A stretch of DNA of 57,982 nucleotides, taken from Candidatus Bathyarchaeota archaeon. GTDB lineage: Archaea > Thermoproteota > Bathyarchaeia > Bathyarchaeales > Bathyarchaeaceae. Below, piece by piece: positions 44,211-55,044 of the stretch. The stretch is from assembly GCA_004376295.1 (NCBI GenBank), contig SOJZ01000001.1, forward strand, positions 1 to 57,982, given 5' to 3'. Both the position numbers and the translations under genes were made by a program. The notes under the pieces were generated by a model. The model saw nothing but the letters and a program-made list of their open reading frames with translations, was not told the DNA's origin and did not search any database. Positions within the stretch are counted from its first letter, which is position 1; each line of letters opens with the position of its first letter.

Positions 44211-44480
44211 CTCTTTCTTTTTGGCTCTGTATTTGCGTTGTGCCTCTCGCCAGTGTTTGCGGAGTTCTTCTCCGTGTTTAAATTCTTTGGTCATTTTTTG
44301 TTTGCTCCTGTACTAAACTCTATGTGTCCTATGACACATAAGGAGTATGTATTTGCGTACTACTGTGCTACTGTTGAACAGTTTATTATGAGTGCTTGGT
44401 CTATTTTCCTTTAGCGTTTCTCGTTTATAGCGTTGTTTAGGTGTCGCTCATTGGTTTAGTTTTTCTTTCGTCGCTATCGG

Positions 44481-44519
44481 GGGTAGCTCCTCGCTGTAAG
44501 AGGAGCTATCCTTTTTTTT
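44481..44519 (+). terminator. Strong hairpin followed by T run
   Basis: GGGTAGCTCCT pairs with AGGAGCTATCC over 11 bp (one G-U) around a 9-nt loop and is followed by eight T. It looks like an intrinsic terminator on the plus strand. No gene upstream on that strand explains it, so an unrecognised transcript may end here. Confidence 0.6.
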
Positions 44520-44527
44520 CCAGAGGA

Positions 44528-44569
44528 GAAGATAATAAATTTATACGCTCACGATAAATTTATATCTTC
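44528..44569. promoter_or_regulatory. AT-rich dyad with paired TATA-like boxes
   Basis: GAAGATAATAAATTTAT (44528-44544) and ATAAATTTATATCTTC (44554-44569) are inverted repeats separated by 9 bp. Each arm holds a TTTATA-like box, suggesting divergent promoters or an operator. The region 43716-44851 otherwise shows no convincing gene. Confidence 0.5.
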
Positions 44570-44823
44570 GACGGATTGAGTTTAGTTTTTCTTATCAGAG
44601 CTAGAGGGGTCTCCTCTGGCGTGGTGTTGAAAGTGTTGGTAACAGCTTCTGTCAATGATTGTTTTGGATGCTGTTTCTCACTTTTAGCTTTGCTTTAGAA
44701 ACTTCTCAGTTTTGTTTTAGTTCGTCTTTTCAAGAGGACAGTTCTTAGAGTTGCGTTTTTTGAAGGAACGTCATTTTTGTTTTTTTTGTTGATGCGATAC
44801 TGTTAAGTTTGTTGACCTAGCCA

Positions 44824-44831
44824 TGCATGCA
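44824..44831. repeat. TGCATGCA inside 14-bp palindrome CCATGCATGCATGG
   Basis: Perfect 14-bp palindrome at 44821-44834, 17 bp behind the TBP stop codon. Confidence 0.7.
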
Positions 44832-44851
44832 TGGAGAGAATTCAACTACGT

Positions 44852-45409
44852 CTAGTAGTATATCAGCTGTTTATCTTCAAGTCTCTGATGGAGTATGTTG
44901 ACTGCTTGATAAACGTCTTCTTCATGCTTGGCGCCTGTGCATACCAGTTTTCCGGTTGAAAACAGAAGAATAACGACTTTAGGCTCAGCCATTCGGTAGA
45001 TGAGACCGGGGAATTGTTCAGGCTCGTACATGGTTTTCCCCAGTGAATAGGTTGCTTTTTCAAGGTCAATGGTTCCTCTTAGGCCTGCTGCAGCGACGAT
45101 GTTCTGTACCTTCAGCTTCGGCTTGCCGATGATTAGTATTCCACTCTCCTTCAGTTCTTTGACAACTTTCATTACTGCTCTTCTTGCCTCTTTTTCCGAC
45201 TTGGCTCCTGTGCACACCATCTTTCCCGAATTGAAAATTAGAGTGGCTGTTTTCGGCTTTTTCAAACGAAAAACGAGTCCTGGGAACTGTTCTGGGCGAT
45301 ATTCAACTCCAGGATGACCTTTCACCACAGCGTTCAAGTCAATTCTTTGATCCAATGATGCGGATGCAACCACGTTTTCGATGTTGATTGAAGCTTTAAC
45401 CTCTGGCAC
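44852..45409 (-). CDS. tbp: TATA-binding protein
   Basis: 185 residues with the two saddle-forming direct repeats. Repeat 1 has EYRPEQFPGLVFRL and SGKMVCTGAKSEKEA; repeat 2 has YEPEQFPGLIYRM and TGKLVCTGAKHEEDV. Intron-free and full length, so functional. It directs RNA polymerase with TFB to TATA boxes. It lies between the two rnpB-derived repeats, so it is either cargo of the element or a host gene caught between them. Confidence 0.96.
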   Translation of the reverse strand: MPEVKASINIENVVASASLDQRIDLNAVVKGHPGVEYRPEQFPGLVFRLKKPKTATLIFNSGKMVCTGAKSEKEARRAVMKVVKELKESGILIIGKPKLKVQNIVAAAGLRGTIDLEKATYSLGKTMYEPEQFPGLIYRMAEPKVVILLFSTGKLVCTGAKHEEDVYQAVNILHQRLEDKQLIYY

Positions 45410-45567
45410 TTGAGCACCTCTTTATAAGGATACCCGATATCAGTAGGAGTTATTCATAAAGGCTTGGTTCTAAGCCTCAGCTTCTTTCCTCAGCGAAGGA
45501 CGACGCATGTAAAGCGAGCAAATAACTAACAATATGAGTTTGGTCACTGTTCTACCTACTACAAGAA

Positions 45568-45575
45568 TGCATGCA
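45568..45575. repeat. TGCATGCA palindrome
   Basis: 16 bp behind the stop of the acidic zinc-ribbon gene. Confidence 0.65.
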
Positions 45576-45591
45576 GTCTAGTTTTTTATAT

Positions 45592-45825
45592 TCAACTCTT
45601 TTCATTTATGGAATCTTTTTCATCAGATTTTTCCTCACCAGCAGTTTCTTCATCTTTTTCTTCTAGTACTTGCTTTTCAATGATTTCTTCTTTTTTCTGT
45701 TTTTCAACAGCTTCTTCTTTTATATCTGAGCTTACAGCTTTTTGACTACACCGTTTGCAAAGACCAGCATAATTAAGAAACTTTTCTGATTTACAAAGTT
45801 TGCATTTTCCATAAGTTTTTCCCAC
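45592..45825 (-). CDS. Small zinc-ribbon protein with acidic tail
   Basis: 77 residues from a GTG preceded by AAGGTGAT. CKLC and CKRC form a zinc site near the N-terminus; the remaining 45 residues are almost all Glu, Lys, Asp and Ser. Function unknown. Confidence 0.6.
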   Translation of the reverse strand: MGKTYGKCKLCKSEKFLNYAGLCKRCSQKAVSSDIKEEAVEKQKKEEIIEKQVLEEKDEETAGEEKSDEKDSINEKS

Positions 45826-45875
45826 GATATCACCTTTTCAATTTTGTTCTATAAATTAATTAACCAATATATTTT

Positions 45876-45920
45876 GTGTGTGTGGGGGGTTAAATGTTTA
45901 ATCCCTAAACCCACACACAC
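45876..45920. other. Long hairpin upstream of the acidic zinc-ribbon gene
   Basis: GTGTGTGTGGG pairs with CCCACACACAC (11 bp), with an inner GGGTTAAA/TTTAATCCC stem that has one bulge. It lies just upstream of the AATATATT box of the 45592-45825 gene and about 260 bp behind the ATPase gene, so it may be an operator or terminator. The rest of 45826-46177 shows only TGCATGCA palindromes. Confidence 0.5.
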
Positions 45921-45954
45921 TAGTAGGATATGTGTTGGGTCAAAATTTAATCCA

Positions 45955-45962
45955 TGCATGCA
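45955..45962. repeat. TGCATGCA palindrome
   Basis: Within CCATGCATGCATA, between the acidic zinc-ribbon and ATPase genes. Confidence 0.65.
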
Positions 45963-46083
45963 TAGCGGTGTTGATGTTTGTTGTTGTTTTTGTGCTTGCG
46001 AAAGGAGCGAAGCGACTTTGAGCAAGGGTCTGAATGACTAGATGATACAGAAAAAAAGAGAGGGATGTTATTTGCGTTGTGTG

Positions 46084-46091
46084 TGCATGCA
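46084..46091. repeat. TGCATGCA palindrome
   Basis: 87 bp behind the ATPase stop, next to a copy of GTTATTTGCGTT. Confidence 0.65.
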
Positions 46092-46177
46092 TGTAAAAAA
46101 ACATGAACGTGACTGCCCTAGTTCAATGTACTAAACAAGCCATTTCAAAATATTCGGAACAGGGAAGACATGAGTAA

Positions 46178-47251
46178 TTAGATTTGACCAAGTGTTTTCG
46201 TAATCCATTGGATGTTATCTGTGGCTTTTGCTGTGGCTACTCCAGAGGTGAAATCTCTATCCACTAAGATGCACCTAAATTCTTCCTTTTTTCTTTTAGG
46301 CTCCTTGTAAAGAACTCGACTAAAGGAATTCCAAACGCTGTTGCTATGTGTGGTTATGAATAACTGCAAGTCGTTCTCCCTCGAAATACCAACGAGGTTA
46401 AGGATTAGTTGTTTTAGAGACCCAGAATGTTGATGGTTCTCAATTTCCTCAATGAAAATAGTTGTTCCTCGAAGAGTCATCGCAGTTGCACAAATAGACA
46501 GACCAAAGCGAAATCCATCCCCAAAATCACTGAGGAAATACCGCTTTTCTCCTTCTTTAAAGGCTATTCTCTTTTCTTGCGGAGAGTCAGGATGAGGCAG
46601 AAATTCCCAATATTTGCCCTTTCCGTAGATTTTTCTAAGAATAGCGCCAAATTCTTCGTCTTTCAAATCAAGTTTAATTTGCCCAAGACAGGATTCTACA
46701 GATGATAGTTGCGCCTTTTTTCTGCAATCTATCAAAACAGCATTTCTGAAATGTCTAGTTATGGGGTAACGCAACAAGGGTCTCGTTGTGCGCATTTTGT
46801 CCAGAAGATTAAGCCCAGCTCGAGGGCGCTGATTGACGATTCTAAGGTTATGAATCGAGTATTCTGACCCTCTAGTCCTAGAACTCCAGGGCGTGCGTGA
46901 GGGGGGTAAACTTCTTTCTACTCCAAGAATTGTGTTGATGTTGTCACCTTCCCTATTGAATTTCAGGCTGACACCGAAATTGTCAAAATCGAGGGCAATA
47001 TCTACTGTTTGTTCGGTATCGTAACCAAACCAAAGTTCGCGTCCTCCAGTGAAGACATTGGTTCTGCGTCCCATAATTTCGTGAAGATTGGGGGATATAA
47101 ACTCCTTACAAGTATGAAAGATGGCTTCCAAAATACTGGACTTTCCAGAATCGTTTTTCCCTATGATTAAATTTACTCTTCGTAAATCCTTCACTTCGCA
47201 ACTCTTGAGCCCCTTAAAATTTGAAATCCTAACTTCATTAATCAACAACAA
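46178..47251 (-). CDS. AAA/ABC-type ATPase, OLD/RecF-like
   Basis: 357 residues from a TTG preceded by AAGGTGA. SNFKGLKSCEVKDL and Walker A GKNDSGKSS are N-terminal; TIFIEEIENHQHSGSL (Walker B region) and FITTHSNSVW (switch His) are C-terminal. This is the split ABC ATPase fold of AAA_15/AAA_21 proteins. Unlike OLD nucleases it has no Toprim domain at its end. Such ATPases often serve in phage defence or in mobile-element maintenance; no nuclease partner is adjacent. Confidence 0.85.
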   Translation of the reverse strand: MLLINEVRISNFKGLKSCEVKDLRRVNLIIGKNDSGKSSILEAIFHTCKEFISPNLHEIMGRRTNVFTGGRELWFGYDTEQTVDIALDFDNFGVSLKFNREGDNINTILGVERSLPPSRTPWSSRTRGSEYSIHNLRIVNQRPRAGLNLLDKMRTTRPLLRYPITRHFRNAVLIDCRKKAQLSSVESCLGQIKLDLKDEEFGAILRKIYGKGKYWEFLPHPDSPQEKRIAFKEGEKRYFLSDFGDGFRFGLSICATAMTLRGTTIFIEEIENHQHSGSLKQLILNLVGISRENDLQLFITTHSNSVWNSFSRVLYKEPKRKKEEFRCILVDRDFTSGVATAKATDNIQWITKTLGQI

Positions 47252-47314
47252 TTCACCTTATGAGATATTCTATGTTTCAATTATAAACCTTCGTAAACTT
47301 TGTTTATTGTTAGG

Positions 47315-47322
47315 TGCATGCA
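47315..47322. repeat. TGCATGCA palindrome
   Basis: 64 bp upstream of the ATPase start, in the gap to the recombinase gene. Confidence 0.65.
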
Positions 47323-47501
47323 TGGTTGATGATTATTTTTTGATTGATGTTGTTATGTTTTTTGAAGGTTTTCGTTCTGTGCATGTATTGCATTCTGAGG
47401 TTTATGTTGTTGGATAGGTTGTTTGCCTTTTTGTTGGTATGAGCACGAGCATAGCGAGTGCGAATAATGGCTTGAAGCGATTTAATAGAAAAAAGGGGGT
47501 G

Positions 47502-48440
47502 TTATTTGCGTTTTCGGAATAGCATTAGTGCGTCTGGTGTTGTTGTAACATATTCGAATCCGTTTTCTATTAGTTCTGTTGCTTGTTTTGTGTTGGTTGT
47601 TGCTTTGCATGTCCATTCATCATCTTCGTGTAGGTTTAGAAGCTGTGTGTAGATTAGGGTTGTTTCGATTTTTTTGTGTCCCATTTGTTGCTTAACTAGA
47701 AGTATGTCTCTCGTTTTTGCGTAGAGTCTGCTTGCGAAGTAGTGCCTAAAGTCGTAGAGTCTTATGCTTTTTAGTTCGGGTTTGTTTAGCTTTTCGGCTA
47801 GTTTGTTTCTATATAGTCTAAAGTGTTTTCCGTAGTTGTCTGAGTCGCCTTTGAATAGTTTGTCATTGGGGTTTAGGTTGTGTTCGCTGATATGCCTTTG
47901 GAGCGTGGCTGTTAAGCTGTTGCTTATTTTTAATGCTCTTGGTGCTCCATGTTTGGCGGTTGTTGGGTAAATGATTCTTTGCTCTATGTCAATGTCTTTT
48001 ACTTTTAGGTTGCATAACTCGATTGGTCTTAGTCCTGTTTCTTTGCTGACGGTTAGTTTTGCTGAGTTTATTCTTCCTGCGTTGGCAATTAGCATTTCGA
48101 TTTGTGTTGTTGATGGAATCCTTATCATTTTTGGCTCTTGTTTATAAAATGGTTTGTTCCATTCAATTTGGTAGTAATTACAATATTTGTCGTATGCTAG
48201 ACTTAGGTTTCTTCTGTAACTGTTTGAAGTTTGTTTGTTTGCTATGAATTGTTTGACTTGTTCGGGGTTGTTTAGGTCTGCATGTTTGCTCAAGTACGTT
48301 AAGGCTTTGTCGTAAGTCTTTATTGTGCTGTCGCTTAGTCCGTTGTTTTTCATTTGGATTAGTATGTTTAAAATGGCATGGGTTTTGGGTTTTTGGGCTG
48401 GTGTGCTGGACGTAACCCGCCTTCTGTTCAAAGACGGCAT
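47502..48440 (-). CDS. Tyrosine recombinase of the rnpB element
   Basis: 312 residues. The N-terminal SAM-like core-binding domain (GLSDSTIKTYDKALTYLSKH) is followed by the catalytic domain: Arg I in ETGLRPIELCNL, a Lys at TAKHGAPRA, the DFRHYFASRL box (first His replaced by Tyr), QQMGHKKIETTLIYTQL with the nucleophilic Tyr. The frame opens at ATG 48440, inside the RNase P RNA gene, and the first 15 codons are that gene's 3' end. An internal ATG lies at 48353. It should catalyse integration and excision at the rnpB repeat. Confidence 0.88.
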   Translation of the reverse strand: MPSLNRRRVTSSTPAQKPKTHAILNILIQMKNNGLSDSTIKTYDKALTYLSKHADLNNPEQVKQFIANKQTSNSYRRNLSLAYDKYCNYYQIEWNKPFYKQEPKMIRIPSTTQIEMLIANAGRINSAKLTVSKETGLRPIELCNLKVKDIDIEQRIIYPTTAKHGAPRALKISNSLTATLQRHISEHNLNPNDKLFKGDSDNYGKHFRLYRNKLAEKLNKPELKSIRLYDFRHYFASRLYAKTRDILLVKQQMGHKKIETTLIYTQLLNLHEDDEWTCKATTNTKQATELIENGFEYVTTTPDALMLFRKRK

Positions 48441-48709
48441 TCAGCTAAACGGGCTACCCGCGCCTCCCGCAGAAACTCACAGGCGCCTATTTGCCCTTTC
48501 ACCCTGCAGGTCGGCCGTTTCACCGCTTCCACCCGGCATCCTCAACGACTTAACACGCTTCATCGTCCTCTCACCGAATGGACGTTCCGTTTCTGCTCCG
48601 GAGCCAAGGCTCTCGCCCCACGTCTTTACAGGCGTTGCAGTTCTACATGGTGGGCGGAGTTTCCTCAAACGCGTGAGCGTTCGAAAGCCGTCCGCCAGCT
48701 CACCAGCCC
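48395..48709 (-). ncRNA. rnpB: RNase P RNA
   Basis: About 315 nt. Conserved region I GAGGAAACTCC at 48656-48666, the AGAAACGGAAC segment and conserved region V ACAGAAGGCGGGTTAC at 48413-48428 are present. The ends GGGCTGGTG and CACCAGCCC pair to form P1. It is the catalytic RNA that matures tRNA 5' ends. The 3' 46 nt overlap the tyrosine recombinase frame on the same strand, and the last 25 nt are duplicated at 43486-43510. Confidence 0.92.
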
Positions 48710-48799
48710 ATATAAATGCAGAGTAATCGTGACGAATAAGAATTTTGGAACGAAAATGGTCTGTTATGTAGCGTTTATGCCAGTTTTTACGTTGTGATG

Positions 48800-49852
48800 T
48801 CACGTGTAAGCGTACGTTAAGGCGTCTACATAGTGGTCGTCAATGAAGTAGTAGCCTTTGAAAGCCCCTGTCTTTTTGAAACCGTGTTTTTCAAGCGACT
48901 TCACTATCACTTGGCTTGTTTCTGGAATTTCGCCGAATATTCGGTGGTATCCGTATCTTTCAAAGAACCCTATGAGAGAGGCTATTAGCGAGTCTGTGGT
49001 TGCTGTTGGCTTTGCTTTCATGTCTATCAGTATTTCTTCGACCCACACGTTTGCGAAGGGCAGTCTTCCGCCTGAAAACTGTGTGTATCCTAATAGCTTC
49101 TGGTTTTCAAAGCATCCGCAACAGAAACTGCCTCCGCGTCCGCTGAGCTCTTCGTACCATTTTTTTGTTGCCTCTTTGGTTATCGGCGGGATTTTTGTGG
49201 TGGACTTTGTTGATTCTGGACAGTTTTGAAGTCTATTGACTTCGTCTAGGTCTTTGTCCATCAGTTGTCGAACTGTTAGGTTTTCGCTCTGCAACTGTTT
49301 TGTGAGGATGGAACCTTTTGTCCTCTGTAGCATAGCTGTTTTGGTAATGCGTGGTTCACATGGTGCAAGGTCTAATCCCATTACGTAACTGTCTTTCCAG
49401 CCGCCGTCAAGATACACTAATCCTTTGCTAGTTGTTTCAGTTTTGAATCCAAACTTCTTGTACAGTCCTATCGCTCTTTCGTTGCCTTCAAATGTACCGA
49501 GCATAAATCTTCGTATTCCAAATTCCTTGGCAACCCTTACCGCTTCTTTCATAAGCGCTGTTCCAATTCCTTGTCTCCAACATTTTTTCCTTACGTATAT
49601 TCCAAGCCATGCCGTGTGTCTGGTTCTTCCCTCTCCAGGTGAAACAGTGACGCTACCTGCTGGTTCTCCGCCTTTTTCAGCTATTATCCACTTGTGTTTT
49701 TCCTCTTTAAGCCTCTTCTTCATATAGTCCTTGACTTCGTGTTCGGTGCATGGGTAGACGGTGATTAAATATTTCGCTACCTCTGGACTGTTCACGGCTT
49801 CGGTCATCCACTCTGCATCCTCAACCTCTGCGCTGCGAAACTTTAGTCCCAA
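48800..49852 (-). CDS. Tandem GNAT acetyltransferase
   Basis: 350 residues with two GNAT domains. The first (1-170) has an intact acetyl-CoA loop, KKCWRQGIGTALM, and YKKFGFKTE. The second (about 190-350) has the GNAT strands but a degenerate loop (KAKPTATTDSLIA), so it may only bind substrate. The substrate is unknown. Its promoter faces the left inverted repeat of the 23S locus. Confidence 0.85.
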   Translation of the reverse strand: MGLKFRSAEVEDAEWMTEAVNSPEVAKYLITVYPCTEHEVKDYMKKRLKEEKHKWIIAEKGGEPAGSVTVSPGEGRTRHTAWLGIYVRKKCWRQGIGTALMKEAVRVAKEFGIRRFMLGTFEGNERAIGLYKKFGFKTETTSKGLVYLDGGWKDSYVMGLDLAPCEPRITKTAMLQRTKGSILTKQLQSENLTVRQLMDKDLDEVNRLQNCPESTKSTTKIPPITKEATKKWYEELSGRGGSFCCGCFENQKLLGYTQFSGGRLPFANVWVEEILIDMKAKPTATTDSLIASLIGFFERYGYHRIFGEIPETSQVIVKSLEKHGFKKTGAFKGYYFIDDHYVDALTYAYT

Positions 49853-50040
49853 CAGTCATCACCTTACCTATTAACATGCATACGGTCAGAACTTTTATCA
49901 CTTTTCCATTTTTTCCCATTCTGATTAGATGCGAATGGAACTCCACATGAAATTGGTTACAACAAATATGTGGCCCTATAGAGGAGTGGGCGGAAAAGCC
50001 CCCCTCTCAGAGAACCCGCACAGAAACAACCTAAAACCAA

Positions 50041-50405
50041 AAACAAACCCAAAAACAACTCTGATAAGCCATGACCCCATAGGTAGGGGAACCTGCAGTT
50101 AAGGAGTACATGCACGTTGGCAACACATGAAAACCCGCGTTCTCCGATACAGCCGCTATCTTTCCCCATCTTTTCGTATCTTTTCCTATCTTTCTGCATC
50201 TTTTTCCACCTTTTCCTATCTTTTCCCATCTAATCCTATCGTGGGATAAACCGTTTTCAAGCTTAGCTTCAAAAAACCAACCAGAAACAAGCTTTGTAAA
50301 AAACTAAAAAAAATATAGGGGGGGTCTAAAGAGAGAGACAAACGCAAATAACGTGCCAGAAAATTAACTCTTCAAAAACACACACAAACAACATACGAAA
50401 CATAA
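50041..50405. repeat. Left arm of long inverted repeat around the 23S locus
   Basis: About 350 bp that match 54655-55003 in inverted orientation at an estimated 75-80% identity. The best shared blocks are GAGAGAGACA, CAAGCTTAGCTTC, the phased decamers and the GTTAAGGAGTAC segment. The stretch 49853-50653 has no convincing gene; it also contains the 23S promoter and the processing stem. Confidence 0.8.
50151..50240. repeat. Phased decamer iterons, left
   Basis: Nine consecutive 10-bp units of the form TTTTCNNATC (such as TTTTCGTATC and TTTTCCTATC). A T-tract every 10 bp predicts intrinsically curved DNA. Confidence 0.85.
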
Positions 50406-50436
50406 CGTAACAACCATAAAACCCCACAATACACTA

Positions 50437-50446
50437 AATTTATATG
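50437..50446 (+). promoter_or_regulatory. Putative 23S rRNA promoter
   Basis: AATTTATATG, a good archaeal TATA box, lies about 215 bp before the mature 23S 5' end, leaving room for the processing stem. The 23S gene would thus be transcribed without a 16S gene. Confidence 0.55.
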
Positions 50447-50589
50447 ACACAAAAACAAGAAGTATTAATGCAAAGGTACCTTTGAGGTCAAATTCTACAT
50501 ACAAAAAGACCTCAAAACAGATGCAATCATCGACCTTAAAGGATTGATGATGAAGGGAAGAAGTGAGCAACAACAGTATGCAAGCTCAC

Positions 50590-50645
50590 AATGAACACCA
50601 CGCAAAAAACCCAAACAAACCACACACCAAACAAACACCAAAACA
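50590..50645 (+). other. 23S processing stem, 5' strand
   Basis: Complementary to 53731-53797 with several mismatches (for example AACACCACGCAAA with TTTGCGTGGTGTT). It would close a stem around the 23S rRNA for cleavage by the splicing endonuclease. Confidence 0.7.
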
Positions 50646-50653
50646 ACCAAGTA

Positions 50654-53724
<3,071 letters not shown>

Positions 53725-53730
53725 AAAAGT

Positions 53731-53797
53731 TCTGGTGTTTGGGTGATTTGTGGGTTTGTTTGGTTATGTGTTTGCGTGGTGTTTTCTGTTTTTTTGG
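53731..53797 (+). other. 23S processing stem, 3' strand
   Basis: Pairs with 50590-50645. It lies directly after the mature 3' end; the rest of the 237-bp gap to the DUF4152 frame shows no gene. Confidence 0.7.
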
Positions 53798-53961
53798 TCT
53801 TTTGAGTCTGTCTGCTGTTTAGGCGTTGATCTAGGCTTTGTTTATGCTGTGATTGTCTGGTTCTTAACATATTATGTGAGAACATTGGTGCAAATCGCGG
53901 TATGGTTTTCAACAGTGAAACATAAATTCTTTCAAGACCACGTAAAATGGGTGAAGATGTT

Positions 53962-54654
53962 TTGAGAGTGGTTACGGCGGATTCTGGTGCTGCTATCTTG
54001 GATGAACATTTTAAGCCGTTGTTGATAGTTGCTGCGACTGTGGTGTTGGTGAAGCCTCCTTATAGAAAAGCTAGGCTTTGTTTGTCTGAGCCTATTTTCA
54101 GGAAGGTGGAAGATGGTTCGTTTTTGATAGTTCATTAGCTTGAGCTTTGCCAGAGGCTTTTGAAGGAGGTAGAAGCGGATGTGGTTCATTTGGATATGTC
54201 TTTGGGCGGTTTGAGTTTGGAGGAGCTTTCTGTGGTTCAGCTTTCTAGAATGAGAGTTTCAAGCAAGGGTCGAAGACGGGTTTTGAAGATTTTGCCGAAA
54301 TTGAGGAAGATTGCTTCTGATATTAGGCGGGTTTATGGTCTTGATGTGTTGGCTATAGGGAAAGAGAGTATTCCGGTTAGGGTTGCTGAGTTGACGTGTG
54401 GTGCGTATGCTGTTTTGTATTCTGCGGAGAAAGCGGTTGAAGAAGAATCTAGTGTGAGGTTGGGTTTGCCGACGAAGTGTTATGCTAGGGTTTTTGGGGG
54501 TGGTGTTACGGTGCATTCTTTGTTGCCTGCTGAGCATGATATTGTGGGTTATGTTAAGGATGAAGAAGGTTTTTTGGAAAGGGTTGAGTTTTTGGAGATG
54601 CTTAATCCTTGTGCTCGTGGTTTTAGGGTTTTGGAGTTTATTCCTAAGATTTGA
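53962..54654 (+). pseudogene. DUF4152 family gene interrupted by an in-frame TAG
   Basis: From the TTG at 53962 (preceded by GGTGA) the frame reads RVVTADSGAAIL...FLIVH, then TAG at 54136-54138, and continues in the same frame with LELCQRLLKEVEADVVHLDM to FIPKI at 54654. Both halves are well-kept parts of the archaeal DUF4152 protein. Homologues probably have Glu at the stop, so a single GAG to TAG change explains it. Alternatives are a sequencing error, readthrough, or pyrrolysine, though no pyl genes are in the window. Function of the family is unknown. Confidence 0.75.
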
Positions 54655-55003
54655 CTTTAGTCTATGTTTCGTTTGTGTGATTTTGAAGAGTTAGTTTTCT
54701 GTCACGTCACTTGCGTGTGTCTCTCTCTTTAGACCCCCCCCTATAATTTTTTGGTTCTTCACAAAGCTTGTTTCTGATTGGTTTTTTGAAGCTAAGCTTG
54801 AAAAGGGTTTATCCCACGATGGGAATAGATGGGGAAAGATGCAGAAAGATAGGAAAAGATACGAAAAGATAGCGGAAGATGGCGGCTGTCTTGGACAATA
54901 CTGGTTTTACCGTGTTGCAAACACGCACGTACTCCTTAACCACATGTTCCCCTACCAAGGATGATCTTGGCTTGTGTCAGAGTTGTTTTCGGGTTTGTTT
55001 CCT
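54655..55003. repeat. Right arm of long inverted repeat around the 23S locus
   Basis: Inverted partner of 50041-50405. It starts right after the DUF4152 stop and ends 42 bp before the methyltransferase stop. No gene of its own is seen; a CCAAGGATGATCTTGG hairpin lies at 54955-54970. Confidence 0.8.
54811..54880. repeat. Phased decamer iterons, right
   Basis: Seven 10-bp units ending in GAT with A-tracts (for example AGGAAAAGAT and ACGAAAAGAT), mirror image of those at 50151-50240. Confidence 0.85.
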
Positions 55004-55044
55004 TGCTTGATGAGGACTCTGCTTGTGCTTTGATTGGACGATTT

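Larger units (their letters stand above)
43486..48419. mobile_element. Putative integrative element in the RNase P RNA gene
   Basis: 4.9 kb bounded by 25-nt direct repeats of the rnpB 3' end. It encodes a zinc-ribbon protein (43578), TBP (44852), a second zinc-ribbon protein (45592), an AAA ATPase (46178) and, at the rnpB-proximal end, a tyrosine recombinase (47502). Much of it is AT/GT-rich non-coding sequence. The intact rnpB gene is kept at the right end, as elements that target tRNA 3' ends do. Confidence 0.75.

Noticed and set aside
49957-50229. Open frame starting with a Lys-rich repeat in the decamer region
   Set aside because: The repeat comes from the 10-bp iterons; the rest has no coding character.
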